From: Raineyella fluvialis
GTDB lineage: Bacteria > Actinomycetota > Actinomycetes > Propionibacteriales > Propionibacteriaceae
Reading direction: 5' to 3'
DNA: 64,000 nucleotides
NCBI RefSeq assembly: GCF_009646095.1
Contig: NZ_CP045725.1
Location: forward strand, 2,232,001 to 2,296,000
Below, in pieces: positions 53,139-63,160 of the stretch. The translations under genes and the position numbers were made by a program. Within the stretch, counting starts at the first letter, position 1. Every line of letters begins with the position of its first letter. Below the pieces are notes generated by a model. It was not told where the DNA came from, searched no databases, and worked only from the letters and a program-made list of their open reading frames with translations.

Positions 53139-56100
53139 ATGTTCAAAAAGGTCCTGGTCGCCAATCGTGGCGAAATCGCTGTTCGTGCGTTCCGCGCCGC
53201 GGTCGAACTCGGGGCGAAGACGGTCGCCGTGTTCCCGTACGAGGACCGCAATGCGGTGCACCGGATCAAGGCGGACGAGGCCTACATGATCGGTGAGAAG
53301 GGGCACCCCGTCCGGGCCTACCTCGACATCGCCGAGATCATCCGGGCGGCCAAGGAGGCCGACGCCGACGCCATCTACCCGGGCTACGGCTTCCTCTCGG
53401 AGAACCCCGACCTGGCCGAGGCCTGCGCGAAGAACGGCATCACCTTCATCGGGCCCTCCAAGGAGACCCTGGAGATGGCGGGCAACAAGAAGCACGCCAT
53501 CGACTCCGCCCGTCGCGCCGGCATCCCGACCCTGCAGTCCTCCGAGCCGTCCACCGACCTCGACTACCTGTCGGCCCAGGCGGAGGAGATCGGTTTCCCG
53601 GTCTTCGTGAAGGCCGTCGCCGGCGGCGGCGGGCGGGGCATGCGGCGGGTCGACGACCCGGCGGCACTGCGCGACGCGATCCGGGCGGCGATGCGTGAGG
53701 CGGAGTCGGCCTTCGGTGACGCCACCGTCTTCATCGAGCAGGCCGTCGGGCGCCCCCGGCACATCGAGGTGCAGATCCTCGCCGACCGGCAGGGCGACAC
53801 CGTCCACCTCTTCGAGCGCGACTGCTCCATCCAGCGCCGCCACCAGAAGGTGATCGAGCTCGCGCCGGCCCCGCACATCTCCGAGGAGTTGCGCGCCGCC
53901 CTGACCCGCGACGCCGTCGCCTTCGCGAAGTCCATCGACTACACCCTCGCCGGCACCGTCGAGTTCCTCCTCGAGACCGAGGGCCCGCGGGCCGGCCAGC
54001 ACGTGTTCATCGAGATGAACCCGCGGATCCAGGTCGAGCACACGGTCACCGAGGAGATCACCGGCGTGGACCTGGTCCAGGCCCAGATGCGGTTGGCGGC
54101 GGGGGAGACCCTGACCGACCTCGGGCTGTCCCAGGACTCCATCCAGATCATGGGTGCGGCCATGCAGTGCCGGATCACCACCGAGGACCCGGCGAACGGC
54201 TTCCGCCCCGACACCGGCGTGATCTCCGCCTACCGCTCCGCGGCCGGCGCGGGCGTACGCCTCGACGGTGGCACCGCCGCGACCGGCGCCCTGGTCAGCC
54301 CGCACTTCGACTCGCTGCTGGTCAAGCTGACCACGCGCGGCCGCGACTTCGACCAGGCCGTCGCCCGGGCCCGCCGGGCGCTGGCGGAGTTCCGCATCCG
54401 CGGCGTCGCGACGAACATCCCCTTCCTGCAGGCGGTGCTCGAGGATCCCGACTTCCGGGCCGGTGAGATCTCCACCGCCTTCATCGACGAACGCCCGCAG
54501 CTGCTCAACGCCCGGGTCTCGGCCGACCGCGGCACCAAGGTGCTCACCTGGCTGGCCGACGTGACGGTGAACAAGCCGAACGGTGAGTCCCCGATCAGCG
54601 TCCACCCGCGGACCAAGCTGCCCGCCCTCGACCTCAAGGCGCCGGCGCCGTCCGGCTTCCGCCAGCAGCTGCTCGACCTCGGCCCGGAGAAGTTCGCCGC
54701 CGCCCTGCGCGCCTCCGACAAGCTCGAGGTCACCGACACCACCTTCCGCGACGCGCACCAGTCGCTGCTGGCGACACGCATGCGGACCTACGACATGCTC
54801 GAGTTCGCGCCGTACATGCAGCGGATGCTGCCGGGACTGTTCTCGGTCGAGGCGTGGGGCGGTGCGACGTACGACGTGGCGCTGCGCTTCCTCGGCGAGG
54901 ATCCGTGGGACCGGCTGGCCCGGTTCCATGAGGCCCTGCCGGGCATCCCGATCCAGATGCTGCTGCGGGGACGCAACACCGTCGGCTACACCCCCTACCC
55001 CACCGAGGTGACCGACGCCTTCGTGCACGAGGCCGCCGAGGTCGGGGTGGACATCTTCCGGGTCTTCGACGCCCTCAACGACGTCTCGCAGATGGCCCCC
55101 GCGATCCGGGCGATCCGGGACACCCCGAAGGTCGCCGAGGTGGCCATGTGCTACTCGGGCAATCTGCTCGATCCGCGCGAGGACATCTACACCCTCGACT
55201 ACTACCTGCGGCTGGCCGACCAGATCGTCGACGCCGGCGCGCACATCCTGGCGATCAAGGACATGGCCGGCCTGCTGCGCGCCCCCGCGGCCGCGAAGCT
55301 GGTCACCGCCCTGCGCGAGCGGTTCGACCTGCCGGTCGTGCTGCACACCCATGACACCGCGGGTGGCCAGTTGGCGACCCTGCTGATGGCCGCCCAGGCC
55401 GGTGTCGACGGTGTCGACGTGGCGGCTGCGCCGATGGCCGGCACCACCTCCCAGGTCTCGATGTCCGCCCTTGTGGCCGCCGTGGCCGACACCGAGCGCG
55501 ACACCCGCCTCGACCTGCGCAATGTGATGGACCTCGAGCCGTACTGGGACATGGTCCGGCGCGAGTACAAGCCGTTCGAGTCGGGCCTCGGCTCGCCCAC
55601 CGGGCGCGTCTACGACCATGAGATCCCGGGTGGGCAGCTGTCCAACCTGCGCCAGCAGGCCAAGGCTCTCGGGCTCGCCGACAAGTTCGAGCAGATCGAG
55701 GACATGTACGCCGCCGCGGACAAGATCCTCGGCCGCCCCAGCAAGGTCACCCCGTCCTCCAAGGTGGTCGGTGACCTCGCCCTGCACCTGGTGGCCGTCG
55801 GTGCGGACCCGAAGGCCTTCGCGGAGGACCCCGCCTCGTTCGACATCCCCGACTCGGTGATCGGCTTCCTGTCCGGTGACCTGGGCACGCCGGCCGGTGG
55901 CTGGCCCGAGCCCTTCCGGACCAAGGCCCTGCAGGGTCGCGTCATCAAGGCGGTCGAGGAGAAGGTCGCCCCCGAGGACGCCGCCGCGCTGGCCGAGCCC
56001 GGCCGGGAGCGTCAGCAGACCCTCAACCGGCTGCTCTTCCCGGGCCCGGCGAAGGCCTTCGCCGATTTCCGCGCGCTCTATGGCGACCTGTCCTCGATGA

Positions 56101-56540
56101 CGTCCATCGACTACCTCTACGGGCTGAAGACCGGTGACGAGCATGTCGTGAAGCTCGGCAAGGGCATCGACCTGCTGATCGGGTTGGAGGCCATCGGTGA
56201 GGCGGACGCCCGCGGCTTCCGTACGGTGATGGCGACGATGAACGGCCAGATCCGTCCGATCCGGGTGCGTGACCGCTCGATCGAGACCGACGTGGCCGTC
56301 GCGGAGCGCGCAGACACGACCAATCCGGGTCACGTCGCGGCGCCGTTCCAGGGCGTCGTCTCGGTGACCGTCGCCGAGGGCGCCCAGGTCGAGGCCGGCC
56401 AGCCCGTCGCCACGATCGAGGCGATGAAGATGGAAGCGGCGATCACCAGCCCGATCGCCGGGGTGGTGGAGCGGGTCGCCCTGCACGGTCCGCACCAGGT
56501 GCAGGGTGGCGATCTGGTGCTGGTCGTCCGGCCGGTCTGA
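53139..56540 (+). CDS. pyc: Pyruvate carboxylase
   Basis: Biotin enzyme converting pyruvate, bicarbonate and ATP to oxaloacetate. 1133 residues, full length. Biotin carboxylase about 1-450 (VLVANRGEIAVR, GGGGRGMRRV, EMNPRIQVEHTVTE); carboxyltransferase about 530-810 (TDTTFRDAHQSLLATRM, MAGLLRAPAA, HTHDTAGG); biotinyl domain at the C-terminus with EAMKME (biotin Lys about 1097). The CT domain is homologous to the 5S transcarboxylase subunit at 14607. ATG 53139 has GAAGG 8 bases upstream; GTG 53133 lies too close to it. Confidence 0.97.
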   Translation: MFKKVLVANRGEIAVRAFRAAVELGAKTVAVFPYEDRNAVHRIKADEAYMIGEKGHPVRAYLDIAEIIRAAKEADADAIYPGYGFLSENPDLAEACAKNGITFIGPSKETLEMAGNKKHAIDSARRAGIPTLQSSEPSTDLDYLSAQAEEIGFPVFVKAVAGGGGRGMRRVDDPAALRDAIRAAMREAESAFGDATVFIEQAVGRPRHIEVQILADRQGDTVHLFERDCSIQRRHQKVIELAPAPHISEELRAALTRDAVAFAKSIDYTLAGTVEFLLETEGPRAGQHVFIEMNPRIQVEHTVTEEITGVDLVQAQMRLAAGETLTDLGLSQDSIQIMGAAMQCRITTEDPANGFRPDTGVISAYRSAAGAGVRLDGGTAATGALVSPHFDSLLVKLTTRGRDFDQAVARARRALAEFRIRGVATNIPFLQAVLEDPDFRAGEISTAFIDERPQLLNARVSADRGTKVLTWLADVTVNKPNGESPISVHPRTKLPALDLKAPAPSGFRQQLLDLGPEKFAAALRASDKLEVTDTTFRDAHQSLLATRMRTYDMLEFAPYMQRMLPGLFSVEAWGGATYDVALRFLGEDPWDRLARFHEALPGIPIQMLLRGRNTVGYTPYPTEVTDAFVHEAAEVGVDIFRVFDALNDVSQMAPAIRAIRDTPKVAEVAMCYSGNLLDPREDIYTLDYYLRLADQIVDAGAHILAIKDMAGLLRAPAAAKLVTALRERFDLPVVLHTHDTAGGQLATLLMAAQAGVDGVDVAAAPMAGTTSQVSMSALVAAVADTERDTRLDLRNVMDLEPYWDMVRREYKPFESGLGSPTGRVYDHEIPGGQLSNLRQQAKALGLADKFEQIEDMYAAADKILGRPSKVTPSSKVVGDLALHLVAVGADPKAFAEDPASFDIPDSVIGFLSGDLGTPAGGWPEPFRTKALQGRVIKAVEEKVAPEDAAALAEPGRERQQTLNRLLFPGPAKAFADFRALYGDLSSMTSIDYLYGLKTGDEHVVKLGKGIDLLIGLEAIGEADARGFRTVMATMNGQIRPIRVRDRSIETDVAVAERADTTNPGHVAAPFQGVVSVTVAEGAQVEAGQPVATIEAMKMEAAITSPIAGVVERVALHGPHQVQGGDLVLVVRPV

Positions 56541-56562
56541 ACCCGGCGCTAGGCTGGGGTCC

Positions 56563-56652
56563 GTGAAGCTGCGAACCGGTCACCATCTCGTCAGCGCGGT
56601 CGCCGTGGCGTTGCTCCTCATCGTCATCATCGGCTCACTGCTGACGCACTGA
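56563..56652 (+). CDS. Small single-pass membrane protein, 29 residues
   Basis: GTG 56563 to TGA 56650-56652. A short basic N-terminus (KLRTGHH) leads to one hydrophobic span (LVSAVAVALLLIVIIGSLL). TAGGCT at 56550-56555 ends 7 bases before the GTG, the same arrangement as at established genes. No homologue recognised; likely a small membrane peptide. Confidence 0.5.
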   Translation: MKLRTGHHLVSAVAVALLLIVIIGSLLTH

Positions 56653-56673
56653 GCCGTGGAGAAGGGAGAACAC

Positions 56674-56979
56674 GTGCGGGTCACCACGCTGCGTGCGATC
56701 GGGGTCGCGGCGGCCGGGCTCGTCCTGGCCGGCGCGTCCACGTGGGCGTACGCCGCCCCGGCCTCCGGCACGGACCGCAGCGGCACCTGGATCGCCCTCG
56801 CCGTGGCCGCGGTCGTCGCCGTGGCCGCGGGGGTGGCGGTGCTCGTCGGTCCGAGCCGCCAGCCCCGCCTCGGGACTCCGCAGAGTCCCGACGACACGGG
56901 CGAGATCCAGGCGTGGGCGGAGGAGACGCACGCGCGACGGGCCAGCCTCGGCCGGGGAGGACCGCGGCGAGGCCGCTGA
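56674..56979 (+). CDS. Small membrane protein with two hydrophobic segments
   Basis: 101 residues. Hydrophobic spans at about 6-26 and 38-58, then a charged C-terminal tail (DDTGEIQAWAEETHARRASLGRG). The first span could be a signal peptide (cleavage near AYAAPA). Function unknown. GTG 56674 has GGGAG six bases upstream; GTG 56656 would add six residues. Convergent with serC. Confidence 0.65.
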   Translation: MRVTTLRAIGVAAAGLVLAGASTWAYAAPASGTDRSGTWIALAVAAVVAVAAGVAVLVGPSRQPRLGTPQSPDDTGEIQAWAEETHARRASLGRGGPRRGR

Positions 56980-56996
56980 CCCGTCGCGGGTACGCC

Positions 56997-58232
<1,236 letters not shown>

Positions 58233-58267
58233 TCACCCGAGCCTGCGCGCCCTGAGAAAGGAGTGTC

Positions 58268-58636
58268 ATGAAGGGGTTCAAGGACTTCCTCATGCGCGGC
58301 AACCTCATCGAGTTGGCCGTCGCTTTCATCATGGGTTCCCTCTTCGCGGCCGTCGTGAAGGCCTTCACCGACCTGATCCTCGACCTGATCGGCAAGGCCC
58401 TGCCGCTGGACGGCAAGGCGTTCTCGTCTGTCGTCATCGCCGGTATCACCATCGGCCCGTTCCTGTCGGCCATCGTGACCTTCGTACTGACGGCGTTCGT
58501 GGTCTACTTGGCGATCGTCAAGCCGTACGAGATGTACAAGAACCGCAAGAAGCGGGAGGAGCCGGAGGTCCAGACGACCGACGAGCTCCTCGCGCAGATC
58601 CGCGACCTGATCGCCGAGCGGCGCACCGAGCTCTGA
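58268..58636 (+). CDS. mscL: Large-conductance mechanosensitive channel MscL
   Basis: 122-residue pentameric membrane channel that opens under membrane tension to release solutes on osmotic downshock. FKDFLMRGNLIELAVAFIMGSLFAAVVKAF (TM1 with the gate), IGPFLSAIVTFVLTAFVVYLAIV (TM2) and a C-terminal helix (TTDELLAQIRDLIAER). AAAGGAG lies 5 bases before ATG 58268. Confidence 0.95.
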   Translation: MKGFKDFLMRGNLIELAVAFIMGSLFAAVVKAFTDLILDLIGKALPLDGKAFSSVVIAGITIGPFLSAIVTFVLTAFVVYLAIVKPYEMYKNRKKREEPEVQTTDELLAQIRDLIAERRTEL

Positions 58637-58665
58637 GCGTCCCGACGAGGGCCACGCTCAGAGCT
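58629..58665. terminator. 12-bp hairpin between mscL and the next gene
   Basis: 58629-58640 pairs perfectly with 58654-58665, loop 13 bases. The left arm holds the mscL stop codon and the right arm the stop codon of the convergent gene. Confidence 0.82.
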
Positions 58666-59044
58666 TGCCGAAGTGCGGCGGCAGGTCGCGGAGCAGCCGC
58701 TCATCCCCTGCGGAGGCCTTGGGCGGCGGCCCCGAGCGCACCTGCCGTCGCGGTGGCGCAAGCTCCCACTCCGCGTTCAGCGCCCTGAGCGCGGCGGCCA
58801 GTTGGGCCGCCGACAGATCGGCCGTCAGCTGCGGCGGCACCGGGTGCGGCCACGGCTCACCGGCCGCCCTGGTCCGGGCAACGTGATCGCGCAGGGCGAG
58901 GCGATCCCACCCGGCCTCCCTCAGCTCCTCGGCGAGGGCGGCCGGGTCGGGGGCAGGCCGATCGACGAGGCCGGGCAGGTCCTCGCCGCACAGGGCGTAC
59001 GCCAAGGCGCGGTGCCAGCCGGCGACGTCCCCGGGCTCAGCCAC
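58658..59044 (-). CDS. Unknown protein downstream of UDP-glucose pyrophosphorylase
   Basis: 128 residues, Ala/Pro/Leu-rich, not recognised. WHRALAYALCGEDLPGLVDRPAPD and LAEELREAGWDRLALRDHVARTR suggest a helical protein; no membrane segment. GTG 59044 overlaps the end of the upstream gene by eight bases, so it is probably translated from the same mRNA. Confidence 0.6.
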   Translation of the reverse strand: MAEPGDVAGWHRALAYALCGEDLPGLVDRPAPDPAALAEELREAGWDRLALRDHVARTRAAGEPWPHPVPPQLTADLSAAQLAAALRALNAEWELAPPRRQVRSGPPPKASAGDERLLRDLPPHFGKL

Positions 59045-60437
59045 GGGCGTCGAGGATCGTGCCGCCAGGGACCCGCCGGGGTTCGTCGGTCGGTGGCAGC
59101 ACCACGTCGCCGCGGACCTCGACGTGGGGACCGAAGGTCCAATCGCCGTCGACGGTGAGGGACGCGGCGTCCCGCAGCCCCGGTGAACCGTGGGGGAAGT
59201 GGGCCTCGAAGTCGGCGATGAGTTTGTAGGGTCCGGGCGCCAGGGTCACCAGGGGAGTGGCGGGACTGACCCGGTCCAGCGTCCCGTCGCCGTTCACCCG
59301 GTAGACATCGGAGCGCAACACCAGCAGATCACTGGTGGTCTTCACCGGCAGGAACCGGCTGCGCGGGACCACGATCGCCGTCGATCCCTCGAACACCTCG
59401 ATGGCCGCGCCCATCGCCGTCTCGAGTTGGAGCACCTCGGGGCTGGCGGGGTCGGTCGGGTCGACGGTCTTGCGGTTGCAGATCAGGGGCAGGCCGAGCA
59501 CGCCGTTGCGGCTGGCGAGGGCTTCGGCCAACTGTTCGAGGTCGAGCCACAGGTTGTTGGTGTTGAAGTAGCGGTGCCGGGCGATGTCGGTGAAGCTGCC
59601 CTCGTCGTCGGACGCGGTCTGGGCCTTCTCCCGAAGGATCAGGCGTCCGTCGCTGTTGCGGACCGCGAGGTGGCCACCCTTGCGATCGGCACGTGTCCGT
59701 TCACAGACCTCCATCGCGAACGGGGCCCCGGTGTCGGCGAACCAGGATGCGAGCGTCGCGGAAGGGGCGGCGCCGAGGTTGTCGACGTTGGAGACCGCCG
59801 CGTACCGGAAGCCGGCGTCGAGCAGTGTGCGCAGCAGGCCCGAACCCTCCAGCGCGGTGTAGAGGTCACCGTGGCCGGGCGGACACCATTCCAGGTCGGG
59901 CGACGCGGGCCATGCGACCGGGGTGAGGTCGTCGGCGCGCAGCTTCGGCTCCTGGTTCTGGACGAACTCCAGCGGCAACCCATCGGTGCGGATCGCGGGG
60001 GACGAGGCCAGTTCCGCCATCGTGTCGGCGCTCGTCGCGAACGAGTCCATCATCACGAGGGGCAGCGCGACCCCGTGTTCGGCGCGCGCTGCCAGCACCT
60101 GGGCGACGGTGAGGTCGAGGAACGTACGTCCCTCCCGGACCGGCAGCAGGGACTTCGCCCGCTGCATCCCCATCGAGGTGCCCAGGCCCCCGTTGAGCTT
60201 GATGACGACGGTGCGGGCGAGCGCGGATCCGGCGCCGGTCGTGTCGTCGGAGGTGTTGGAGGTCAGGTCCTCGAGCCGTGGCAGGTCCTGGACGGGACTG
60301 ATCGACTCCTCGGGGATCACGCCGGTGAGGCCGTCGAGGAGTTGGGCGTAGTAGTGGCTGAACACCCTGATGGCGTTCTCAGCCACTGCGGCGTCGCGCA
60401 TCTTCCGCTGCGCCTGATCCAGACCTTCGCTCGTCAT
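59037..60437 (-). CDS. UTP-glucose-1-phosphate uridylyltransferase (UDPGP family)
   Basis: Makes UDP-glucose from UTP and glucose 1-phosphate. 466 residues of the eukaryotic-type UDPGP family, distinct from bacterial GalU. KLNGGLGTSMGMQRAKSLLPV is the nucleotide loop, LPLEFVQNQEPKL and WCPPGHGDLYTAL bind UTP, and FNTNNLWLDL and PRSRFLPVKTTSDLL follow; the C-terminus is a left-handed beta-helix. TAGACT (60445-60450 on this strand) ends 7 bases before ATG 60437. Confidence 0.92.
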   Translation of the reverse strand: MTSEGLDQAQRKMRDAAVAENAIRVFSHYYAQLLDGLTGVIPEESISPVQDLPRLEDLTSNTSDDTTGAGSALARTVVIKLNGGLGTSMGMQRAKSLLPVREGRTFLDLTVAQVLAARAEHGVALPLVMMDSFATSADTMAELASSPAIRTDGLPLEFVQNQEPKLRADDLTPVAWPASPDLEWCPPGHGDLYTALEGSGLLRTLLDAGFRYAAVSNVDNLGAAPSATLASWFADTGAPFAMEVCERTRADRKGGHLAVRNSDGRLILREKAQTASDDEGSFTDIARHRYFNTNNLWLDLEQLAEALASRNGVLGLPLICNRKTVDPTDPASPEVLQLETAMGAAIEVFEGSTAIVVPRSRFLPVKTTSDLLVLRSDVYRVNGDGTLDRVSPATPLVTLAPGPYKLIADFEAHFPHGSPGLRDAASLTVDGDWTFGPHVEVRGDVVLPPTDEPRRVPGGTILDARG

Positions 60438-60537
60438 GGCGTTCAGTCTATGGATGGGAGGGTCCCCGGCTTCGCGACCGGTGGATGGGCGGATGCCGGG
60501 ACGGCCACCGGTCGTCGGCTAGTGTTGGCAAGGTCAT

Positions 60538-60613
60538 GGCCCCGTAGCTCAGGGGATAGAGCGACGGTTTCCTAAACCGTGCGTCGGAGGTTCGAATCCT
60601 CTCGGGGCCGCCA
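60538..60613 (+). tRNA. tRNA-Arg (anticodon CCU)
   Basis: Cloverleaf with acceptor GGCCCCG/CGGGGCC, D stem GCTC/GAGC, anticodon stem ACGGT/ACCGT with loop TTCCTAA (CCT at 60571-60573), and T stem GGAGG/CCTCT with TTCGAAT. Discriminator G and an encoded CCA end. Confidence 0.96.
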
Positions 60614-60628
60614 GGAGTGGACAAACGC

Positions 60629-60667
60629 CGCGCCCCGTACCGTCCGTGTCGGAAGGTACGGGGCGCG
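60629..60667. terminator. 13-bp hairpin between tRNA-Arg and trxA
   Basis: 60629-60641 pairs perfectly with 60655-60667 around a 13-base loop. Lies between the convergent tRNA and thioredoxin genes. Confidence 0.82.
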
Positions 60668-60698
60668 AGGCGTCAGGGGCCGTTAAGCCTGCGAGGGC

Positions 60699-61058
60699 TC
60701 AGGCCATCGGCTTGGCCTGCGCCTTGACCTCGTCCATGTCGAGCTCCTTGATCTGGGAGATCAGGGACTTCAACGAGGAGCCGTTCATGGCGCCGGCCTG
60801 GTTGAACAGCAGGATCCCCTGACGGAAGGCCATCAGGGTCGGGATCGCGGTGATCTGGAAGTTCATCGCCAACTCCTGCTCGGCCTCGGTGTCGACCTTG
60901 CCGAAGACGATGTCGGTGTTCTCCTCCGAGACCTTCTCGTACACCGGGGCGAAGCGCTTGCACGGGCCACACCAGTCGGCCCAGAAGTCGACGAGGACGA
61001 TCTCGTTCTCATCGACGGTCTTCATGAAGTCGTCGTTGCTCAGGTTCGTGGTGGCCAT
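60699..61058 (-). CDS. trxA: Thioredoxin
   Basis: 119-residue thioredoxin with the active site WCGPC (Cys30, Cys33) in FWADWCGPCKRFAP and the cis-Pro loop AIPTLMAF. Reduces disulfides in the cytoplasm using thioredoxin reductase, which is not in the window. A C-terminal extension of ~12 residues (VKAQAKPMA) exceeds the classic 105-108. The AGAGACACCC stretch before ATG 61058 gives a weak ribosome site. Confidence 0.93.
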   Translation of the reverse strand: MATTNLSNDDFMKTVDENEIVLVDFWADWCGPCKRFAPVYEKVSEENTDIVFGKVDTEAEQELAMNFQITAIPTLMAFRQGILLFNQAGAMNGSSLKSLISQIKELDMDEVKAQAKPMA

Positions 61059-61243
61059 GGGTGTCTCTCGTTTCCGTTGACGGTCGCGCGTGGGCGCGGC
61101 TGTGGCGTCGGCAGCTGCGCCGTACGGGGGTGCAACAGTCGCGGCGCCCTCAGTATTCCCGCGTCGTGGGTGTCGTTCCGCTCCGCGAGCCCAGCGGTCC
61201 GGGCGACAGGCGGGTACGCGTCCAGCCTAGCGGACCCCCTGCG

Positions 61244-62032
61244 TCACTTGATGCCGACGAAGCGGCGCATCGGCACCGTGATGTGGACCGGACGGCGGTA
61301 GGCGTTCTCGGTGAGCGTGTCGATGGCGCGGCTGATCCGGGCGGCAGCGACCCCCGGCAGGTAGAGCGCCTCGAGCAGCCGCTCGGCGTCCTCGCGGGTG
61401 CGGACCGTGTAGGTGTAGCGCTCCTTCGCGTCCTCGACCTTGCGGATGCCGTGGGCGGCGAACAGTGACGGCAGTCCGGGCTGGGAGCGGCCGGAGGGGA
61501 AATGCGGCGTGGAGTGCAGGATCGACATCAGCTTGGACACGATCGGGATGTCGTGCAGCTGCATCGCCTGCCACGACGGCGACATGATCGCCACCACCCC
61601 GCCGGGGGCCAGCACCCGCTCCACCTCGCGCGCCAGGACGGGCATCGGACGGACGACGGCGAAGCCGAAGCTCGACACCACCGCCTGCATGCTTCCGTCC
61701 CGGAGTGGCAGGTGCCGGGCGTCGGCACGGAGGAAGACCCCCTCGGGCGTACGCCGGTGCGCTTCGGCGAGCTCGTGGGCCGACATGTCGACCCCGATCA
61801 CCGTACGGCCCCGACGGGCCAGTTCCCGGCCGACGCCGCCGGTCCCGCAGGCCAGGTCGAGGACCATCGTCGACGACTCCGAGACGGCTCGGGCCAGCCA
61901 ACTGTAGGGGCTACGGCCGCCGGACTCGATCCGTTGGAGCAACTCCTCGATCGCCCCCACGTGCTCGCGGTGGAACTGGCTCAGGTACCTGTGCCAGTCG
62001 ACCTCGTCCGCGCTCCGTGAGAACAATCCCAT
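61244..62032 (-). CDS. Class I SAM-dependent methyltransferase
   Basis: 262 residues. SAM motif I VLDLACGTGGVGRELA, motif II region DMSAHELAEA, FLRADARHLPLRDGSMQAV and a post-core strand (VLAPGGVVAIMSPS). The small-molecule substrate cannot be assigned; UbiE-like and other Methyltransf_11 proteins look similar. CAGAGT (62039-62044 on this strand) ends 6 bases before ATG 62032. Downstream of the unknown Cys-containing gene, 29 bases away. Confidence 0.85.
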   Translation of the reverse strand: MGLFSRSADEVDWHRYLSQFHREHVGAIEELLQRIESGGRSPYSWLARAVSESSTMVLDLACGTGGVGRELARRGRTVIGVDMSAHELAEAHRRTPEGVFLRADARHLPLRDGSMQAVVSSFGFAVVRPMPVLAREVERVLAPGGVVAIMSPSWQAMQLHDIPIVSKLMSILHSTPHFPSGRSQPGLPSLFAAHGIRKVEDAKERYTYTVRTREDAERLLEALYLPGVAAARISRAIDTLTENAYRRPVHITVPMRRFVGIK

Positions 62033-62061
62033 GGGCCAACTCTGCCACGTCGGCGACGGTG

Positions 62062-63153
62062 TCAGACGCGGGTTGGACGTTCGTCCACATCGTCGAACAG
62101 CGCGATGACGTCCGCTCCGATGTCCTCGATGACGTGCCCGGGGCCGATGGGCCGGTCGGCGACCGCCGAGACCAGGGCCGACAGGCCCGGCAGCGCCTCA
62201 TCGGGGACGACGACACGAGGGGCATCGGCGGCCAGCAGGGGATTGCCGCCGTCGGGCCACTGTTGGGTCAGCCTGTCCCAGGTGCTCAGCCAGGCCTCGG
62301 AGATCTCGGCGACGGAGGGCACCCCGAAGAAGTGCCCGACCGGGGCGTGATGGCGCAGGGCGACGATGCGGGAGTCCTGGTAGATCTTCGCGAGGCGTAC
62401 CCGCGCGTCCAGGTGGCGGCGCTCGGGGAGTGGACGGCGCCGCGCGAACTCACACGGGGCGGGACAGGTCTCGCCGACGTCGGGTCGTTCGCCCGCGTCG
62501 ATGGTGTCGTGGTTCATCGCACAGACCGACAAGGCATCGCCGAGCCGGGAATGGAAGCGGTCCAGATAGGCCGTGTAGCCCGCCACGTCACCGTCGCAGG
62601 CGTTGAGCGAGCGCTTGGCGGTGGCCCGCTGGGCCGAGGTGTGAGGGCAGCCGGGGTCGTCGCTGCCCCACAGTCCGTCGGTCGACTCACGCATCCGGGC
62701 GGGGTCGCCGGCGTGGCCGAGGGTGCCCTGCCAGGCCAGGTGCCCGAGGTATTCGCCGATCAGATGCGCGGTGACGACGACCTGCAGGGACTCCTGCCGG
62801 GCGGAGCGGAGCTGGACCACCTCGAGCATCAGCTCGTAGAGGGGGACCAACGACCCGAGCGCTCCCCGGTTGGCCTCCCGCGGCTCCAGGGGGAAGCGTG
62901 CTGACGCCAGGGACGCGGCCCACGGCTGCTGGAAGCCGGCGGCGATCGGTCCGAAGTCCTCGGCGTCGAGGTCAAGGACCCGTTTGGCCGCCGTGGCCAG
63001 CTGTCCGGCCGTCTCGAGCAGGGCCCGATCGTCGCCGGGCACCGCCGAGGCCACCCTGGCCGCCAACATCGATGCCGCGGCGTCGTACCAGTGGTGGCCG
63101 ACGAGCGCGACGACGGCGTCTGGCAGGGGCAGCAGGTGCAGGGTCGCGGTCAT
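62062..63153 (-). CDS. Unknown Cys-containing protein next to a DtxR regulator
   Basis: 363 residues, largely helical, not recognised. Cys residues occur as GCPHTSAQ, LNACDGD, LSVCAMNHD and TCPAPCEF, enough for a metal or Fe-S site, though no standard spacing is clear. HTS, NHD and LRHHAPVGHFF add histidines. No signal peptide. ATG 63153 lies 7 bases after the stop of the DtxR-type gene, so the two form an operon and a metal-linked role is a reasonable guess. Confidence 0.65.
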   Translation of the reverse strand: MTATLHLLPLPDAVVALVGHHWYDAAASMLAARVASAVPGDDRALLETAGQLATAAKRVLDLDAEDFGPIAAGFQQPWAASLASARFPLEPREANRGALGSLVPLYELMLEVVQLRSARQESLQVVVTAHLIGEYLGHLAWQGTLGHAGDPARMRESTDGLWGSDDPGCPHTSAQRATAKRSLNACDGDVAGYTAYLDRFHSRLGDALSVCAMNHDTIDAGERPDVGETCPAPCEFARRRPLPERRHLDARVRLAKIYQDSRIVALRHHAPVGHFFGVPSVAEISEAWLSTWDRLTQQWPDGGNPLLAADAPRVVVPDEALPGLSALVSAVADRPIGPGHVIEDIGADVIALFDDVDERPTRV

Positions 63154-63160
63154 CGCCCGC

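Noticed and set aside
53082-56495. 1137-codon minus-strand open frame
   Set aside because: Antisense shadow of pyruvate carboxylase; low-complexity Gly/Val/Arg sequence with no motif.
61059-61243. Small plus-strand frames between trxA and the methyltransferase
   Set aside because: Arg/Gly-rich, no ribosome site and no coding bias; the stretch holds nothing I can support beyond the trxA upstream region.
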